Shown here: piece after piece, positions 16,928-29,526 of the stretch
How positions within the stretch are numbered: the first letter of the stretch is position 1
How the letters are laid out: each line of letters begins with the position of its first letter
Source: Planctomycetota bacterium
Lineage (GTDB): Bacteria; Planctomycetota; Planctomycetia; Pirellulales; Thermoguttaceae
Length of the DNA stretch: 40,405 nt
Direction of reading: 5' to 3'
Assembly: GCA_030612765.1 (NCBI GenBank)
Contig: JAUWNG010000015.1
Location: 1 to 40,405, forward strand
Notes under the pieces: model-generated
What the model was told of the DNA's origin: nothing
Seen by the model: the letters and a program-made list of their open reading frames with translations, nothing else
The model's database searches: none
Translations under genes and position numbers: made by a program

Positions 16928-17851
16928 GTGTTGCCTTTCGCCGACCGACTCGACGCCGCCGTCAAACGCTGCCGCAACCCGGTGCTCGTGGGCCTGGACC
17001 CGAGAGCGGAAAGCCTGCCCGAGGGGATGCTACCCCAGGGAACCGACGCCACGGCGGCGGAAACGGCCGCGGCCTACGGCCGGTTCTGCCGAGGGGTGAT
17101 CGACGTGGTGGCCCCGCTGATTCCGGTTGTGAAGCCGCAAGCGGCGTTCTTCGAGCAGCTTGGCCCCGCCGGAATGACGGTCCTCGCCGAACTGATCGAG
17201 TACGCCCAAAGCAAGGGGCTGCTGGTCATCCTCGACGGCAAGCGGAACGACATCGGCTCGACCGCCGCCGCATACGCGCGGGGAATACTGGGCTCCGCCG
17301 GCCAAAGCGCTTGGGGGGCCGACGCTCTAACCGTCAGCCCTTATCTGGGCGACGACAGCCTTCGACCGTTTATCGACGTGGCCGTTGAGCGCGGGGCGGG
17401 TGTCTTCGTGCTCGTCAAGACCTCGAACCCCGGCGGCAAGATGTTTCAAGACCTCGTCGCCGACGGAAGGCCGCTCTACCGGCACGTTGCCGAGTACGTC
17501 GAACGGCAGGCGGTCGAGACGCTCGGCACGTGCAATTACGGCGCGGTCGGGGCGGTGGTCGGGGCAACGTATCCCGAGCAACTCGCCGAGTTGCGCTCTG
17601 CAATGCCGCATACCACGTTCCTCGTACCCGGCTTCGGCAGCCAGGGGGGCACGGCCCGCGACGTGGCCGCCGCTTTCGATCCCCAGGGACGCGGCGCCGT
17701 GGTGAACAATTCGCGGGGGATCATTTTTGCCCACGCCGCGAAGCCGTACTGCGAGCGATTCGGCGCGGCCCGTTGGCAAGAGGCGGTCGAGGCCGCCACG
17801 CGAAACATGATCGACCAGCTCCGTGCCGAAACACCGGCGGGAAAATTGCGC

Positions 17852-17854
<3 letters not shown>
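16928..17854 (+). CDS. pyrF: orotidine 5'-phosphate decarboxylase (type 2)
   Basis: The enzyme decarboxylates OMP to UMP, the last step of de novo UMP synthesis, in the cytoplasm. The 308-aa product has the N-terminal FADRLDAAVKRCRNPVLVGLDP typical of the longer type 2 subfamily (the first strand ends in LDP at residues 23-25). The catalytic stretch LDGKRNDIGST falls at about residues 102-112. TVSPYLG, LVKTSNPG and VPGFGSQGG follow; the last is the phosphate-binding region. I chose the GTG at 16928 because AAGGAG precedes it and conserved sequence begins there; an in-frame ATG at 16772 adds unrelated residues. The TAG stop (17852-17854) is also the first three bases of a family A repeat, so the last residues may have been trimmed or altered by that insertion. 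Confidence 0.95.
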
Positions 17855-17983
<129 letters not shown>

Positions 17984-17989
17984 ATCGCA

Positions 17990-19456
17990 CTATTCCGACG
18001 GCAATGACGCACGCGGCTCGTCGGCTTCGTCTGGTTCGACAAGCTCCGGGGATTGGAGCATTCGGGGAACGTTGTCGAGCGGCTGTAGTTCGACGATTTC
18101 CGCCTCGGCGCCCCCCGCGCCGAGTTCCTTGAACCGTCGGGCACTCGGCAGCACGCTCCTTTCCAGCGAGCCGACGGCGTTGTTGTAGTGTTCGACGCTC
18201 CTGGCGAGCGATTCGCCGATCGACCGCCAATGCTTGCTTAGCGTAGAGAGCCGCTTGTAGAGTTCTTGTCCCAAGTCGCTGATTTTTTGGGCGTTTTCGG
18301 CCAACTGCTCCTCGCGCCATCCGTATGCGGCAACCCGCAACAGGGCGATCAGTGAAGTGGGAGCGGTAATCAGTATCTTGTCTTTGATCCCCGCCTCCAA
18401 CAGGCCGGGATCGTGTTCCAACGCCGCCAGATAAAAGACTTCGCCCGGCAGAAACAAGACCACGAAGTCGGGCGACCCGTCCAGTTGTTCGGCGTAGGAC
18501 TTTTTGCCGAGGATCGAGATGTGATTGCGCACCTGTCTGGCGTGCTCCCGGAGCTTTGCGGCGCGAGTTTCATCGTCCGGGGCCTCGATCGCTTCCAGAT
18601 ACGCCTCCAACGGCACCTTCGAGTCGACGGCGATTGTCCTATGTCCCGGCAGATGAATGACCATATCGGGCCTCAGGCGGCCGTTGTCCGTGTCGATGCT
18701 CTGCTGCTCGAAGAAATCGCAATGCTCCAACATCCCGGCCATCTCGACGACGCGCCGCAGTTGGATTTCTCCCCAGCGGCCGCGGACTTGCGGGCGACGG
18801 AGCGCACGGACCAGGTTCGCCGTCTCGCCGCGCAACTCCTTTTGAGTTTCCCACAACGATTTGACCTGTTCGGTCAAGCTGCTATAGGCCTCGATCCGGC
18901 TCTTTTCGATCTCGACCAGTTTGGCGTCCACCTTGCCGAGCGATTCCTTGACCGGCTTGACCAATTCGTCGATGGCGGTCTGACGTTTTGCGAGGTCTCC
19001 CTTGGCCGATTCCTGAAACTTTTCCAACTGTGTTTTGGCAAGCTCCAGGAACGACGTGTTGCTGCTGCGGAGGGCCTCGGCGGCCAGGGCCTTGAATGCG
19101 TCGGCCAATTTCCGCTTGGCGTCGTCCAACAGGGCGAGTTTCTCTTGGGCCTGTTCCTGCTCGGCGACCAGATCCCGTTTCAACCCGGCGACTTGAGTGC
19201 TTAGGGCGAGCACTTGCCGTTGCAGATCGCTGGAAGAGATCTCTTCTTCTTTCAGCCGGGCGCTAAGTTTCTCGATTGTCTCTTCGCGGCCGATCACTTT
19301 TTCGGCCAAGGCGGCCGAAACAGCAGCCGACTCGCTACGCCCGTTATCATAAGCGGCGTTGATCTTTGCCCTCAGCAACAGCCAAACGCCCAAGGCGCCG
19401 AGAAAAACGCCGAGCAGCAGCATAATAATGGGGAGAATATAGTCCATGTGCGTCAT
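17990..19456 (-). CDS. rmuC: DNA recombination protein RmuC
   Basis: RmuC is a coiled-coil protein with a PD-(D/E)xK-like nuclease fold. It limits inversions at short inverted repeats in E. coli, which is notable in a region so rich in palindromes. The 488-aa product starts MTHMDYILPIIMLLLGVF, with an N-terminal TM helix at about 5-25. A long coiled coil follows (about 30-170), then the conserved RmuC domain: GRWGEIQLRRVVEMAGM, RPDMVIHLPG and AVDSKVPLEAYL. The frame is open further upstream, to 19600, but that part is repeat A sequence, so I placed the start at ATG 19456; ATG 19447 is the alternative. The product is slightly longer than typical because of its C-terminal acidic tail. Confidence 0.92.
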   Translation of the reverse strand: MTHMDYILPIIMLLLGVFLGALGVWLLLRAKINAAYDNGRSESAAVSAALAEKVIGREETIEKLSARLKEEEISSSDLQRQVLALSTQVAGLKRDLVAEQEQAQEKLALLDDAKRKLADAFKALAAEALRSSNTSFLELAKTQLEKFQESAKGDLAKRQTAIDELVKPVKESLGKVDAKLVEIEKSRIEAYSSLTEQVKSLWETQKELRGETANLVRALRRPQVRGRWGEIQLRRVVEMAGMLEHCDFFEQQSIDTDNGRLRPDMVIHLPGHRTIAVDSKVPLEAYLEAIEAPDDETRAAKLREHARQVRNHISILGKKSYAEQLDGSPDFVVLFLPGEVFYLAALEHDPGLLEAGIKDKILITAPTSLIALLRVAAYGWREEQLAENAQKISDLGQELYKRLSTLSKHWRSIGESLARSVEHYNNAVGSLERSVLPSARRFKELGAGGAEAEIVELQPLDNVPRMLQSPELVEPDEADEPRASLPSE

Positions 19457-19504
19457 GGTACGTCGAAGCGGGCGCTGCGCCAAGGTGTCGATGTGGTATC
19501 CGTT

Positions 19505-19634
<130 letters not shown>

Positions 19635-19638
<4 letters not shown>

Positions 19639-19666
19639 GCGGCCGCCGTGCCGACGGCTGCTAAAC
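19635..19666. repeat. small palindrome (TTAGCGGCCGCCGTGCC family)
   Basis: An imperfect palindrome joining GTTAGCGGCCGCCG and CGACGGCTGCTAAAC, abutting the end of repeat A copy 3. Related copies lie at 22008-22037 and 22659-22726. Confidence 0.7.
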
Positions 19667-19680
19667 ATTCAAGAAACTCG

Positions 19681-21999
19681 CTACCGGAGTTGATACCTTC
19701 TGCGCAAAATCCATTCGGTCGTCAGCGCCGCCACCAGGAGCGTCCACAATCCCGGCGGCCAGTAGAGACGCCGCTCGACGTAAGTGGTCTTCTTCCGTTG
19801 GCGGCGTTCGAGTTGTTCGATGAAGTGGTCGGCGGTGGAAATGTGAACGTACCTTCCGCCCGATGCGGCGGCGACGTCCATGAGCATCTTCTCGTCCAAG
19901 TCGAGCTTCTCGAATTCGAGATTGGTGCGGCCGACTTCGATGAGGACAGTTTCCGCGGTGAGCGTAAGATCGCCGAGCAGTGCCTCGACGCTGATCTGGT
20001 ATCGTCCGGGCGACCGCGGCTCGAACGTCCCTTGGTAATGCCCTCCGGGGCCTGGAACCGACGAAAGCTGGACCCGTTCGGCACGTCCGCCCGGTCCTTT
20101 TATACGTCGCACGGGAAGTAGTGAAACATTCTTCTCGGATGGAAAAGATTGTGGCGATTCCAGCCGTTCTCCGTATACTTCGGCCGTTACGCGAGCATTG
20201 CCGGCGCCTTGACCTTGCTGGTCGCGGACGACGGCGGAAATTTGCACCGGCTGGTTCGGTTCATAGTGTGCCTTGTCCGTGTCGGCGACGACCCCGGCGG
20301 CGGCCTCGACCGCTTCCGCCCGTCCGGTCAGCCAGCGGACCATCTGCCCCCAAAATCGCAGGAAGGGCGATTCACGATCGAGCGATTGGCTTACCTGTTG
20401 CCAGTTGCGGGTAGTATCGCCGGTGAAAACGGCGGTCCGCCCGCGCCCCAGCGGCTGCACAGCCAGCACGGGCATCGAGCCTGGATCGGCCGTCAGAGTC
20501 GCCAGGACGGTGGCCCCCGCCCGCGCCCGCTCGACCCGCGTGCAACCGACAAGCGGCGATAACCCCGGCGTTTGCGGCCCGCCGCTGCGTGTGGGAAAGA
20601 AGACGCCGATGTTGGCGAAAATCGGGTGACGCACGCCCTCGGGCGTCAGCACCGGCAAGAACGGGTCGGTGAACTGACCGATCCGCCGGTCGCCCGGTTC
20701 CACCGGCAGGGCATCGCCCAGCGGCGTGCCGGCGTAGCCACCCGGTCCGAGGCTGTGATATCCGCCGAGCATCACCAGCCCCGCCCCCGCGCGGATGCGA
20801 TCGAGAATCATCTCCTGCTGCTCGGGGCGGATGTACGAGGCGTCGATGTCGCCGAGGATGAACACGTCGAACTTGTCGATCGTCTCCCTATCGGCGGGAA
20901 TCGCCGCCAGCCGCATATCGCCCATGTTCGTCCGTTGCAGGAAAACGTTTGGCCGGGTTTGGACCAGGGCGCAAAACTCCAGGTCGGGGTCTTTGGCCAA
21001 AAAGCGATTGACCAGCGCGCCGTACTCGGCACGCAAAGTGCCCTCGACGTACAACACGCTGATCTCGGCCTCGTGGACGGTGGAAACGGCCGAGCGGCTG
21101 TTGTTCTCCGTGATCCGCTCCTCGGAAACCGGCGGGACGCGGACGGTGTATGAGTGGCGGCCCTTGGCCGAGGGCGTGAACTCGAACGCGACTTGCTGCG
21201 ATCCTTCCACCTCGTCGAGCGTCAGTTCGGCACCGGCCACCTGCCGGCCGTCTTCGTCGAGAAACGCTTGAATCACGCGGCCGTTCAATCCCGCCGCGTC
21301 GATCGAGCCGGTAACTCGGGCGACGTTGCCGAGCATCATGCGCTCCGGGCAATCGATCCCAACCACCTGCACGTCTCGATACGAGCGGTTGCTTCGCAGT
21401 CCGGCGCCGACGCCGACGCAATGGACCGTCAGGCCCAGCTTGCCGGCCGATTCAGGCGGATTGCCGGCCGCGTTGTTGATGCCGTCCGAAAGCATGACCA
21501 GCGCGGCGACTTCGGCCGGGGCGAGTTGGTTCGAGGCGGTAGCAAGTGCTCGGCAGAGCGAGGTCGCCCGGCCGTTTGGGATCAAGGTCGCCAGTTCTTC
21601 CCGAGTTTCCAGCGGCAGCGCCCGATCCGCGAAGGCGACCGTCAGCACGCGAAAATCGCGTTTCAACGAATCGCTCCATTGTTCCAGCTTGCCGCGCGCC
21701 CGATCGAAGCGCGATAGCTCCGACTGGTCGTCGGCAATGTCCATCGAGGCCGAGGCGTCCAGCAGAAAGATCAGCGCGGGCTTTTCGACGTGTTCCTTCT
21801 GATAGCTCAGCACGGGCTGAAACAGCAGCGTCACGACCAACAGGATGGCCGCCGCCCGCAGCAGGTACAACGTCCGCCACCGCCGGAACTCCAGCGCGTG
21901 GAACGCCCGATAGTAAAACACTCCCACCAGCAGCAGCGCCGCGGCGGCGACCGCCAGCATCGTCGTCAGGCTGTATCCTTGGGCGAGAGAAAGTTGCAT
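19681..21999 (-). CDS. VWA-domain membrane protein with amidotransferase-like fold
   Basis: The 772-aa protein has two N-terminal TM helices (about residues 10-30 and 42-62). A VWA domain begins at about residue 76 with the MIDAS DASASMDIA. Beta-sandwich-like segments follow, and then a class I glutamine amidotransferase-like region (about 330-480, FDVFILGDIDAS, GAGLVMLGGYHSLGPGGY), in which the usual nucleophile Cys is not apparent. A late Gly-rich extracytoplasmic part precedes a C-terminal TM helix (about 747-765). This is the BatA-like/GATase architecture seen in planctomycete MoxR-associated clusters. Neighbours on the other side of the divergent gap, DUF4159 and DUF4175-like genes, are typical companions. 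MoxR and DUF58 are not in this window. Function is likely periplasmic assembly; the exact role is unknown. Confidence 0.86.
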   Translation of the reverse strand: MQLSLAQGYSLTTMLAVAAAALLLVGVFYYRAFHALEFRRWRTLYLLRAAAILLVVTLLFQPVLSYQKEHVEKPALIFLLDASASMDIADDQSELSRFDRARGKLEQWSDSLKRDFRVLTVAFADRALPLETREELATLIPNGRATSLCRALATASNQLAPAEVAALVMLSDGINNAAGNPPESAGKLGLTVHCVGVGAGLRSNRSYRDVQVVGIDCPERMMLGNVARVTGSIDAAGLNGRVIQAFLDEDGRQVAGAELTLDEVEGSQQVAFEFTPSAKGRHSYTVRVPPVSEERITENNSRSAVSTVHEAEISVLYVEGTLRAEYGALVNRFLAKDPDLEFCALVQTRPNVFLQRTNMGDMRLAAIPADRETIDKFDVFILGDIDASYIRPEQQEMILDRIRAGAGLVMLGGYHSLGPGGYAGTPLGDALPVEPGDRRIGQFTDPFLPVLTPEGVRHPIFANIGVFFPTRSGGPQTPGLSPLVGCTRVERARAGATVLATLTADPGSMPVLAVQPLGRGRTAVFTGDTTRNWQQVSQSLDRESPFLRFWGQMVRWLTGRAEAVEAAAGVVADTDKAHYEPNQPVQISAVVRDQQGQGAGNARVTAEVYGERLESPQSFPSEKNVSLLPVRRIKGPGGRAERVQLSSVPGPGGHYQGTFEPRSPGRYQISVEALLGDLTLTAETVLIEVGRTNLEFEKLDLDEKMLMDVAAASGGRYVHISTADHFIEQLERRQRKKTTYVERRLYWPPGLWTLLVAALTTEWILRRRYQLR

Positions 22000-22007
22000 G
22001 GGAAATT

Positions 22008-22037
22008 GTTTAGCCGCCGTGCCGGCGGCTGTTAAAC
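22008..22037. repeat. small palindrome (TTTAGCCGCCGTGCCGGCGG)
   Basis: Arms GTTTAGCCGCCG and CGGCGGCTGTTAAAC with a short centre. It occupies nearly the entire 40-nt gap between two minus-strand genes. Confidence 0.8.
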
Positions 22038-22039
22038 GA

Positions 22040-22618
22040 TTATTTTACCTTGTCGAGCTTGATCCGTTTGACGTAAACGAGCGATTTCAACTCCTCGCCG
22101 ATTATGCCCTTGTCGCGCTTGTTCAGCAAGTAGCGTTTGGCCGGCGGTTCTCCGTCGGGCGAATACCGCTTCGGCTGGAGATAGACCAACGCCGACAACG
22201 GGCCGGCGATCGTTCGTCCGTCGTGCAAGGTAATCGTGTGCAGATATTCCCGTGCCGGATAGCTGCGGCCGGTGTAAATCTTCTCGTCGCTGGTCGTTTC
22301 CTTGAACTTCCACTCCTTCTCCATCCACTCCCGCTTGATCTTGCAGTCGATCCGCTTGACCGCCCGAAGCGGAATCTCTCGCTGCCGCTGGAGTTGTTTG
22401 TCGTAGATTTTCAGGCGTTTGTCGCGGGTCAGATAGATCATGCCCGGATGGACCGAGCCGTCGGACAATTCGATGCAGCCCGGTATGGCGTCTTTCCGCT
22501 GCGTGGTTTTGGGACCGAAGGGGTTGATCGCCGGCGGCTCGTCGGCTTCGGCGGCGGAGAGTCCGCAAGCCAGAGTCACGATCGCGGCGATGAACGAGTT
22601 CTTCCATTTTGGAATCAT
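22040..22618 (-). CDS. hypothetical exported protein (192 aa)
   Basis: The family is not recognised. A signal peptide at residues 1-24 (FIAAIVTLACGLSAAEA) is followed by a small beta-rich, basic domain with DGSVHPGMIYLTRDKRLKIYD and a Lys/Arg-rich end. The core alternates IELSDG and ITLHDGRTIAG, suggesting an SH3-like or Sm-like barrel repeat; this is inference. It lies upstream of the VWA membrane protein gene on the same strand, with only a palindrome between them, so co-transcription is likely. Confidence 0.72.
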   Translation of the reverse strand: MIPKWKNSFIAAIVTLACGLSAAEADEPPAINPFGPKTTQRKDAIPGCIELSDGSVHPGMIYLTRDKRLKIYDKQLQRQREIPLRAVKRIDCKIKREWMEKEWKFKETTSDEKIYTGRSYPAREYLHTITLHDGRTIAGPLSALVYLQPKRYSPDGEPPAKRYLLNKRDKGIIGEELKSLVYVKRIKLDKVK

Positions 22619-22658
22619 GGATGATTATTTCATTTCTCTTGAAAACGGATGATTTGTT

Positions 22659-22726
22659 CGTTTAGCGGCCGCCGACACGGCGGTCTTCATTGTGCCGCAA
22701 GCCGCCGTGCCGGCGGCTGCTAAACG
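22659..22726. repeat. inverted repeat (TTTAGCGGCCGCCG family)
   Basis: The left arm near 22659-22676 (CGTTTAGCGGCCGCCGA) pairs imperfectly with CGGCGGCTGCTAAACG (22711-22726). It lies in the divergent gap 22619-23102. Apart from this repeat and family A copy 4, I see no gene in that 484-nt gap, which should hold promoters for both directions. Confidence 0.75.
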
Positions 22727-22905
22727 GGTGACATTAACGGCGTATTTAACACTCATCTCTTGCATTGTATTTTGCCCTCTCGAATCGGTCGATGGTCGGA
22801 GCAAAGATAACCACCCGCCACGGGAGGGTGCCGGGATGCCCGATATTCATGGATGTTGGGTTGACCGGGAGGCGATATTTCGACACAATGAATAGTGGAA
22901 CAGTT

Positions 22906-23037
<132 letters not shown>

Positions 23038-23102
23038 CGATCGTGAGTTTTCTCGCCATGTCGCGGGTTCCGCTTGCCCGCCGTGCATAAGGGGGAACAG
23101 TC

Positions 23103-24692
23103 ATGAGGCCGCACCAAACACCTCCCGCGCATGAGCTTTCGCGACGGAAGTTCATCGAAGGCATTGGACTCGCATCGGCCGTCGGCGGCGCCGCCATCCC
23201 GTCCATCGCTTGGGCCGATCAGCGCGATTCCGGGCCGATCGACTGCGGCCCGCCGCCGCGGGCGAAGCCGCATCGCCGCACGGGCGGCGAATCGTTCCCG
23301 CCGCTGCCGCTGCCGGTCACTCCCTTGCGTCGCAGCGAAAAGAAGCGGCCGCCCAGTCCGCCCGCGCTGCTGGGCAAGGCCGCGCTGGGCACCACCCGCT
23401 GGACTACCCGCAACGGCAAACGGGTCCGGTATCGAGACTGGATGACCGATCCGGCCGACGTGAATGCGCTGTTGCGATGGACTTCGCAAAAGTTGGGGAT
23501 CAACTATCGGGCGGTCGAGGTCGATTTCGCCTATTTCTCGTTCGATCCCCGCGAGTTGCCGGCCCTGCTGTTTGCCGGGCACAACAAGTTCCAGTTGGAC
23601 GACGAGATCCGCGCCAAGCTGGCCCGCTACGTACTCGACGGCGGCACGATCCTCGGCGACGCCTGCTGCGGATGGAACGATTTCGCCGAATCGTTTCGCC
23701 GCGAGATGGAATTGATCTTCACGGGCCGGCCGCTGAGAAAGATGCTGCCCGAGGAGCCGGTCTTCTCGTCTTTCTACAAGCTCGGCGACTTGACGTATAA
23801 GAAGGGGGACGGTTCGACGTTCGTCGAGCCGCCGTGCCTGGAGGGGATCGACTTCGGCTGCCGCGCGGGCGTGATCTTCTCGCCGCGCGATCTGACTTGC
23901 GGTTGGGACGGGCACGAGCACCCGCGCGGCACTCGCGTGGTGATCGACCAGGCCCGGCAGTTGGGCGCAAACATGATTACGTATATCTTGGGCACGTTCC
24001 AACTCGGGCGGTTTCTAAGCACCACGAAGGTCTACCACGAGGCCGCCGAGCCGACCCGCGACGATTTCGTCTTCGCACAATTGATCCACGAGGGCGATTG
24101 GGACACGGACCCGTCGGCCGTGCATAACCTGCTGAAGTTCGCCCGCGACAACTCGACGTTGGAGGTGAAGTTCAAGCGGGCCAACGTCCGCCTGAACGAC
24201 CCAAAGGCGACCACGTACCCCTTGCTCTACATCACCGGACATCACGATTTCGTCTGGAGCAAGGCGGAGGCCGCCTCTTTGGGGCGATACTTGAAGGCGG
24301 GCGGTATGTTGCTGGCCGACGCCTGCTGCGGACGATTGGCCTTCGACGCCGCCATGCGCCGCGAGATCGCCAAGGCGCTGCCCGGCAGTAGGCTGGAACG
24401 GATACCCGCCGACCATCCCCTCTATCATTGCCTTTTCGACGTCGGACGGGTGCAGTACACGCCGCGGGTACGCGAGGATTTCGGACAGCGTGGGACAGGT
24501 TGGCAACCTGTCCTACACGATTCTCCCGAGTTGGAAGGAATCTCGATCGACGGCCGGCTGGCGGTCGTCTACAGCCGGTTTGACCTGGGCAACGGCTGGG
24601 AGCAGTTCCCGCATGCGTACAGTTACGGGTTGCAGGAACGGTCGGCCCTGCAACTTGGGGCGAACATGTTGGTTTACGCGGTGACTCATTAA
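23103..24692 (+). CDS. Tat-exported protein with two DUF4159 domains
   Basis: The 529-aa protein has a twin-arginine signal: SRRKFIEG at residues 13-20, then a hydrophobic stretch to AWA at about 38. The mature part has two tandem DUF4159-type halves. Each contains an LYxxGHxxF-like strand (LLFAGHNKFQL and LYITGHHDFVW) and a GGxxLxDACCG motif (GTILGDACCGW and GMLLADACCGR). DUF4159 has a Rossmann/amidotransferase-like fold and accompanies VWA and MoxR genes; its function is not established. The start is ATG 23103 with a G-rich Shine-Dalgarno at about 23090-23095. A 27-bp palindrome is embedded in frame at residues 464-472 (GTGWQPVLH). The protein is probably the first gene of the plus-strand envelope run. 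Confidence 0.9.
   Translation: MRPHQTPPAHELSRRKFIEGIGLASAVGGAAIPSIAWADQRDSGPIDCGPPPRAKPHRRTGGESFPPLPLPVTPLRRSEKKRPPSPPALLGKAALGTTRWTTRNGKRVRYRDWMTDPADVNALLRWTSQKLGINYRAVEVDFAYFSFDPRELPALLFAGHNKFQLDDEIRAKLARYVLDGGTILGDACCGWNDFAESFRREMELIFTGRPLRKMLPEEPVFSSFYKLGDLTYKKGDGSTFVEPPCLEGIDFGCRAGVIFSPRDLTCGWDGHEHPRGTRVVIDQARQLGANMITYILGTFQLGRFLSTTKVYHEAAEPTRDDFVFAQLIHEGDWDTDPSAVHNLLKFARDNSTLEVKFKRANVRLNDPKATTYPLLYITGHHDFVWSKAEAASLGRYLKAGGMLLADACCGRLAFDAAMRREIAKALPGSRLERIPADHPLYHCLFDVGRVQYTPRVREDFGQRGTGWQPVLHDSPELEGISIDGRLAVVYSRFDLGNGWEQFPHAYSYGLQERSALQLGANMLVYAVTH
24490..24516. repeat. 27-bp palindrome inside the DUF4159 gene
   Basis: The arms GTGGGACAGGTT and AACCTGTCCTAC (11 of 12 pairing) are separated by GGC. 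It encodes GTGWQPVLH in frame. The same palindrome occurs in tsaB at 39879-39905. Confidence 0.9.
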
Positions 24693-24732
24693 CAAAATCA
24701 TAAATGAACTTGCGTGATTTCGGGAGAATAAT

Positions 24733-24814
24733 CGTTTAGCCCCGGCGTCCACGCCGGGAACACTGCGTGACGGGAAAAGCCGTTTGTTCCCGGCGTGGAC
24801 GCCGGGGCTAAACG
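24733..24814. repeat. inverted repeat (TTTAGCCCCGGCGTCCACG family), copy 1
   Basis: Perfect 26-bp arms (24733-24758 and 24789-24814) start CGTTTAGCCCCGGCGTCC. It fills the gap between the DUF4159 and DUF4175-like genes and could reduce readthrough between them. Confidence 0.93.
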
Positions 24815-24848
24815 ATTGACTTCTATCCACTACCCACTATCCCCTCCC

Positions 24849-28266
<3,418 letters not shown>

Positions 28267-28286
<20 letters not shown>

Positions 28287-29526
28287 GGATTGCAAATTGA
28301 AAATTCTAAAACGAGCCATTTCGTGTGGACTCATTCAATTTTCAATTTCCAATTTTCATTTTCCAATTTTCATTTTCCTCATTCTGATCTTGTCGCTCTC
28401 TCCTGTCCACGCGGCCGACGCCCGCAAGGTGGCGATCCCCTTCGATTTCGTCTCGAAGTTCGACGACGGACGTTATGGCCGGATGTTGGGCGACATGATC
28501 TGGACGAAGCTCTCGCGCACCGGCGGGTTCATTATCCCCGAGTCGATGCACGAGGTTCGCGGCTACTGCGCCGCCCATAAGCTCACTCCGTCGCCCGAGA
28601 TGGACCTCACGGCGATGCGAAAAATCGTCCGCGAGGATTTCGACGCCCAGATCGGCATCTGGGGGAGCATCGAGCGGGCGCCGGGAGCGGAAGGCGACGT
28701 CTATGACCTGACGATCAAGTGCGTGGATTTCTCCGACCAGCGGCGGACGAAGGTGATTTACGAGACAAAAGTCCGCACCAAAACCGTCAGCGAAGTCCCC
28801 CACGTGTACGTCAAACGGATGCTCGACGCCCTCCATGGCCGCAAGCCCTGGGGCGGAAAAGGGGACAGTCCCGATATGATAGCCGAGGAGAACTGGCGGA
28901 AGGGAAAAAACCTCGTTGTCGGCGATTTCCAACGCGGTGTGGACGGCGTTCCCAAGGGCTGGGACAATACGGCCGGCCAGCAGCGCAAGCCGCTCGGCGG
29001 AGAGGTGCGTTGGACCACCGAGAACGACAAATCAACCAACCGTGTGATCCGCTTCGTCCTCGACAAGCAGGTCGCCGAAACCACGGGCGTGATGTACTAC
29101 AGCGACTATTTTACCGTCGAGGAGGGCGCGAAGTATCGTTTCCAATGCCGATGGCGGACGGACGGCCCGGCCGTGAAAGTTTTCGTGAAATGTTACGATT
29201 ACCTGCCCGAGGAGGGCCGCCGCCGCGAGGTTTATCGCAGCCAGCAAAACCTCAAGGGACCAAAAAACTCCTGGAACACGCACACCGAGGATTTCACCCC
29301 GAAACACACGAAATACTCGCCCAAGTGGGGCCGCGTGATGCTCTACGCATACCTCACGCCGGGCACGATCGAGTTCGACGATGTGATCGTCAAGCGGATC
29401 GTCCCCGCCTCGCCCGGCGAGCGGTTGAAGGTCCGCCGCCATTCAAGCCAGAGCAAAATAACCGTCGAGGAGATGGAGGCCAACGAGCGCCGCGGCCGTG
29501 ACGGCAAGGACGACAAGCAAAAGTGA
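28267..29526 (+). CDS. hypothetical exported protein (419 aa)
   Basis: The family is not recognised. A hydrophobic leader (about residues 27-49, FHFPIFIFLILILSLSPVHA) acts as a signal peptide, preceded by Lys-rich residues. Much of the leader is encoded by a TTTTCAATTTCC/TTTTCATTTTCC simple repeat (28338-28378). The N-terminal half of the mature protein resembles a TolB-N/curli-type helper domain (IPFDFVSKF, DMIWTKLSRTGGFIIPE, IGIWGSIER); the C-terminal half looks like a carbohydrate-binding jelly roll (YFTVEEGAKYRFQCRWRTDGPAVKVFVKCYD, split by strands; FDDVIVKRI). Both domain calls are inference. The start overlaps the DUF4175-like gene by 20 nt, and the stop overlaps the radical SAM GTG (GTGA). 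It is therefore the middle of a coupled run. Confidence 0.78.
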
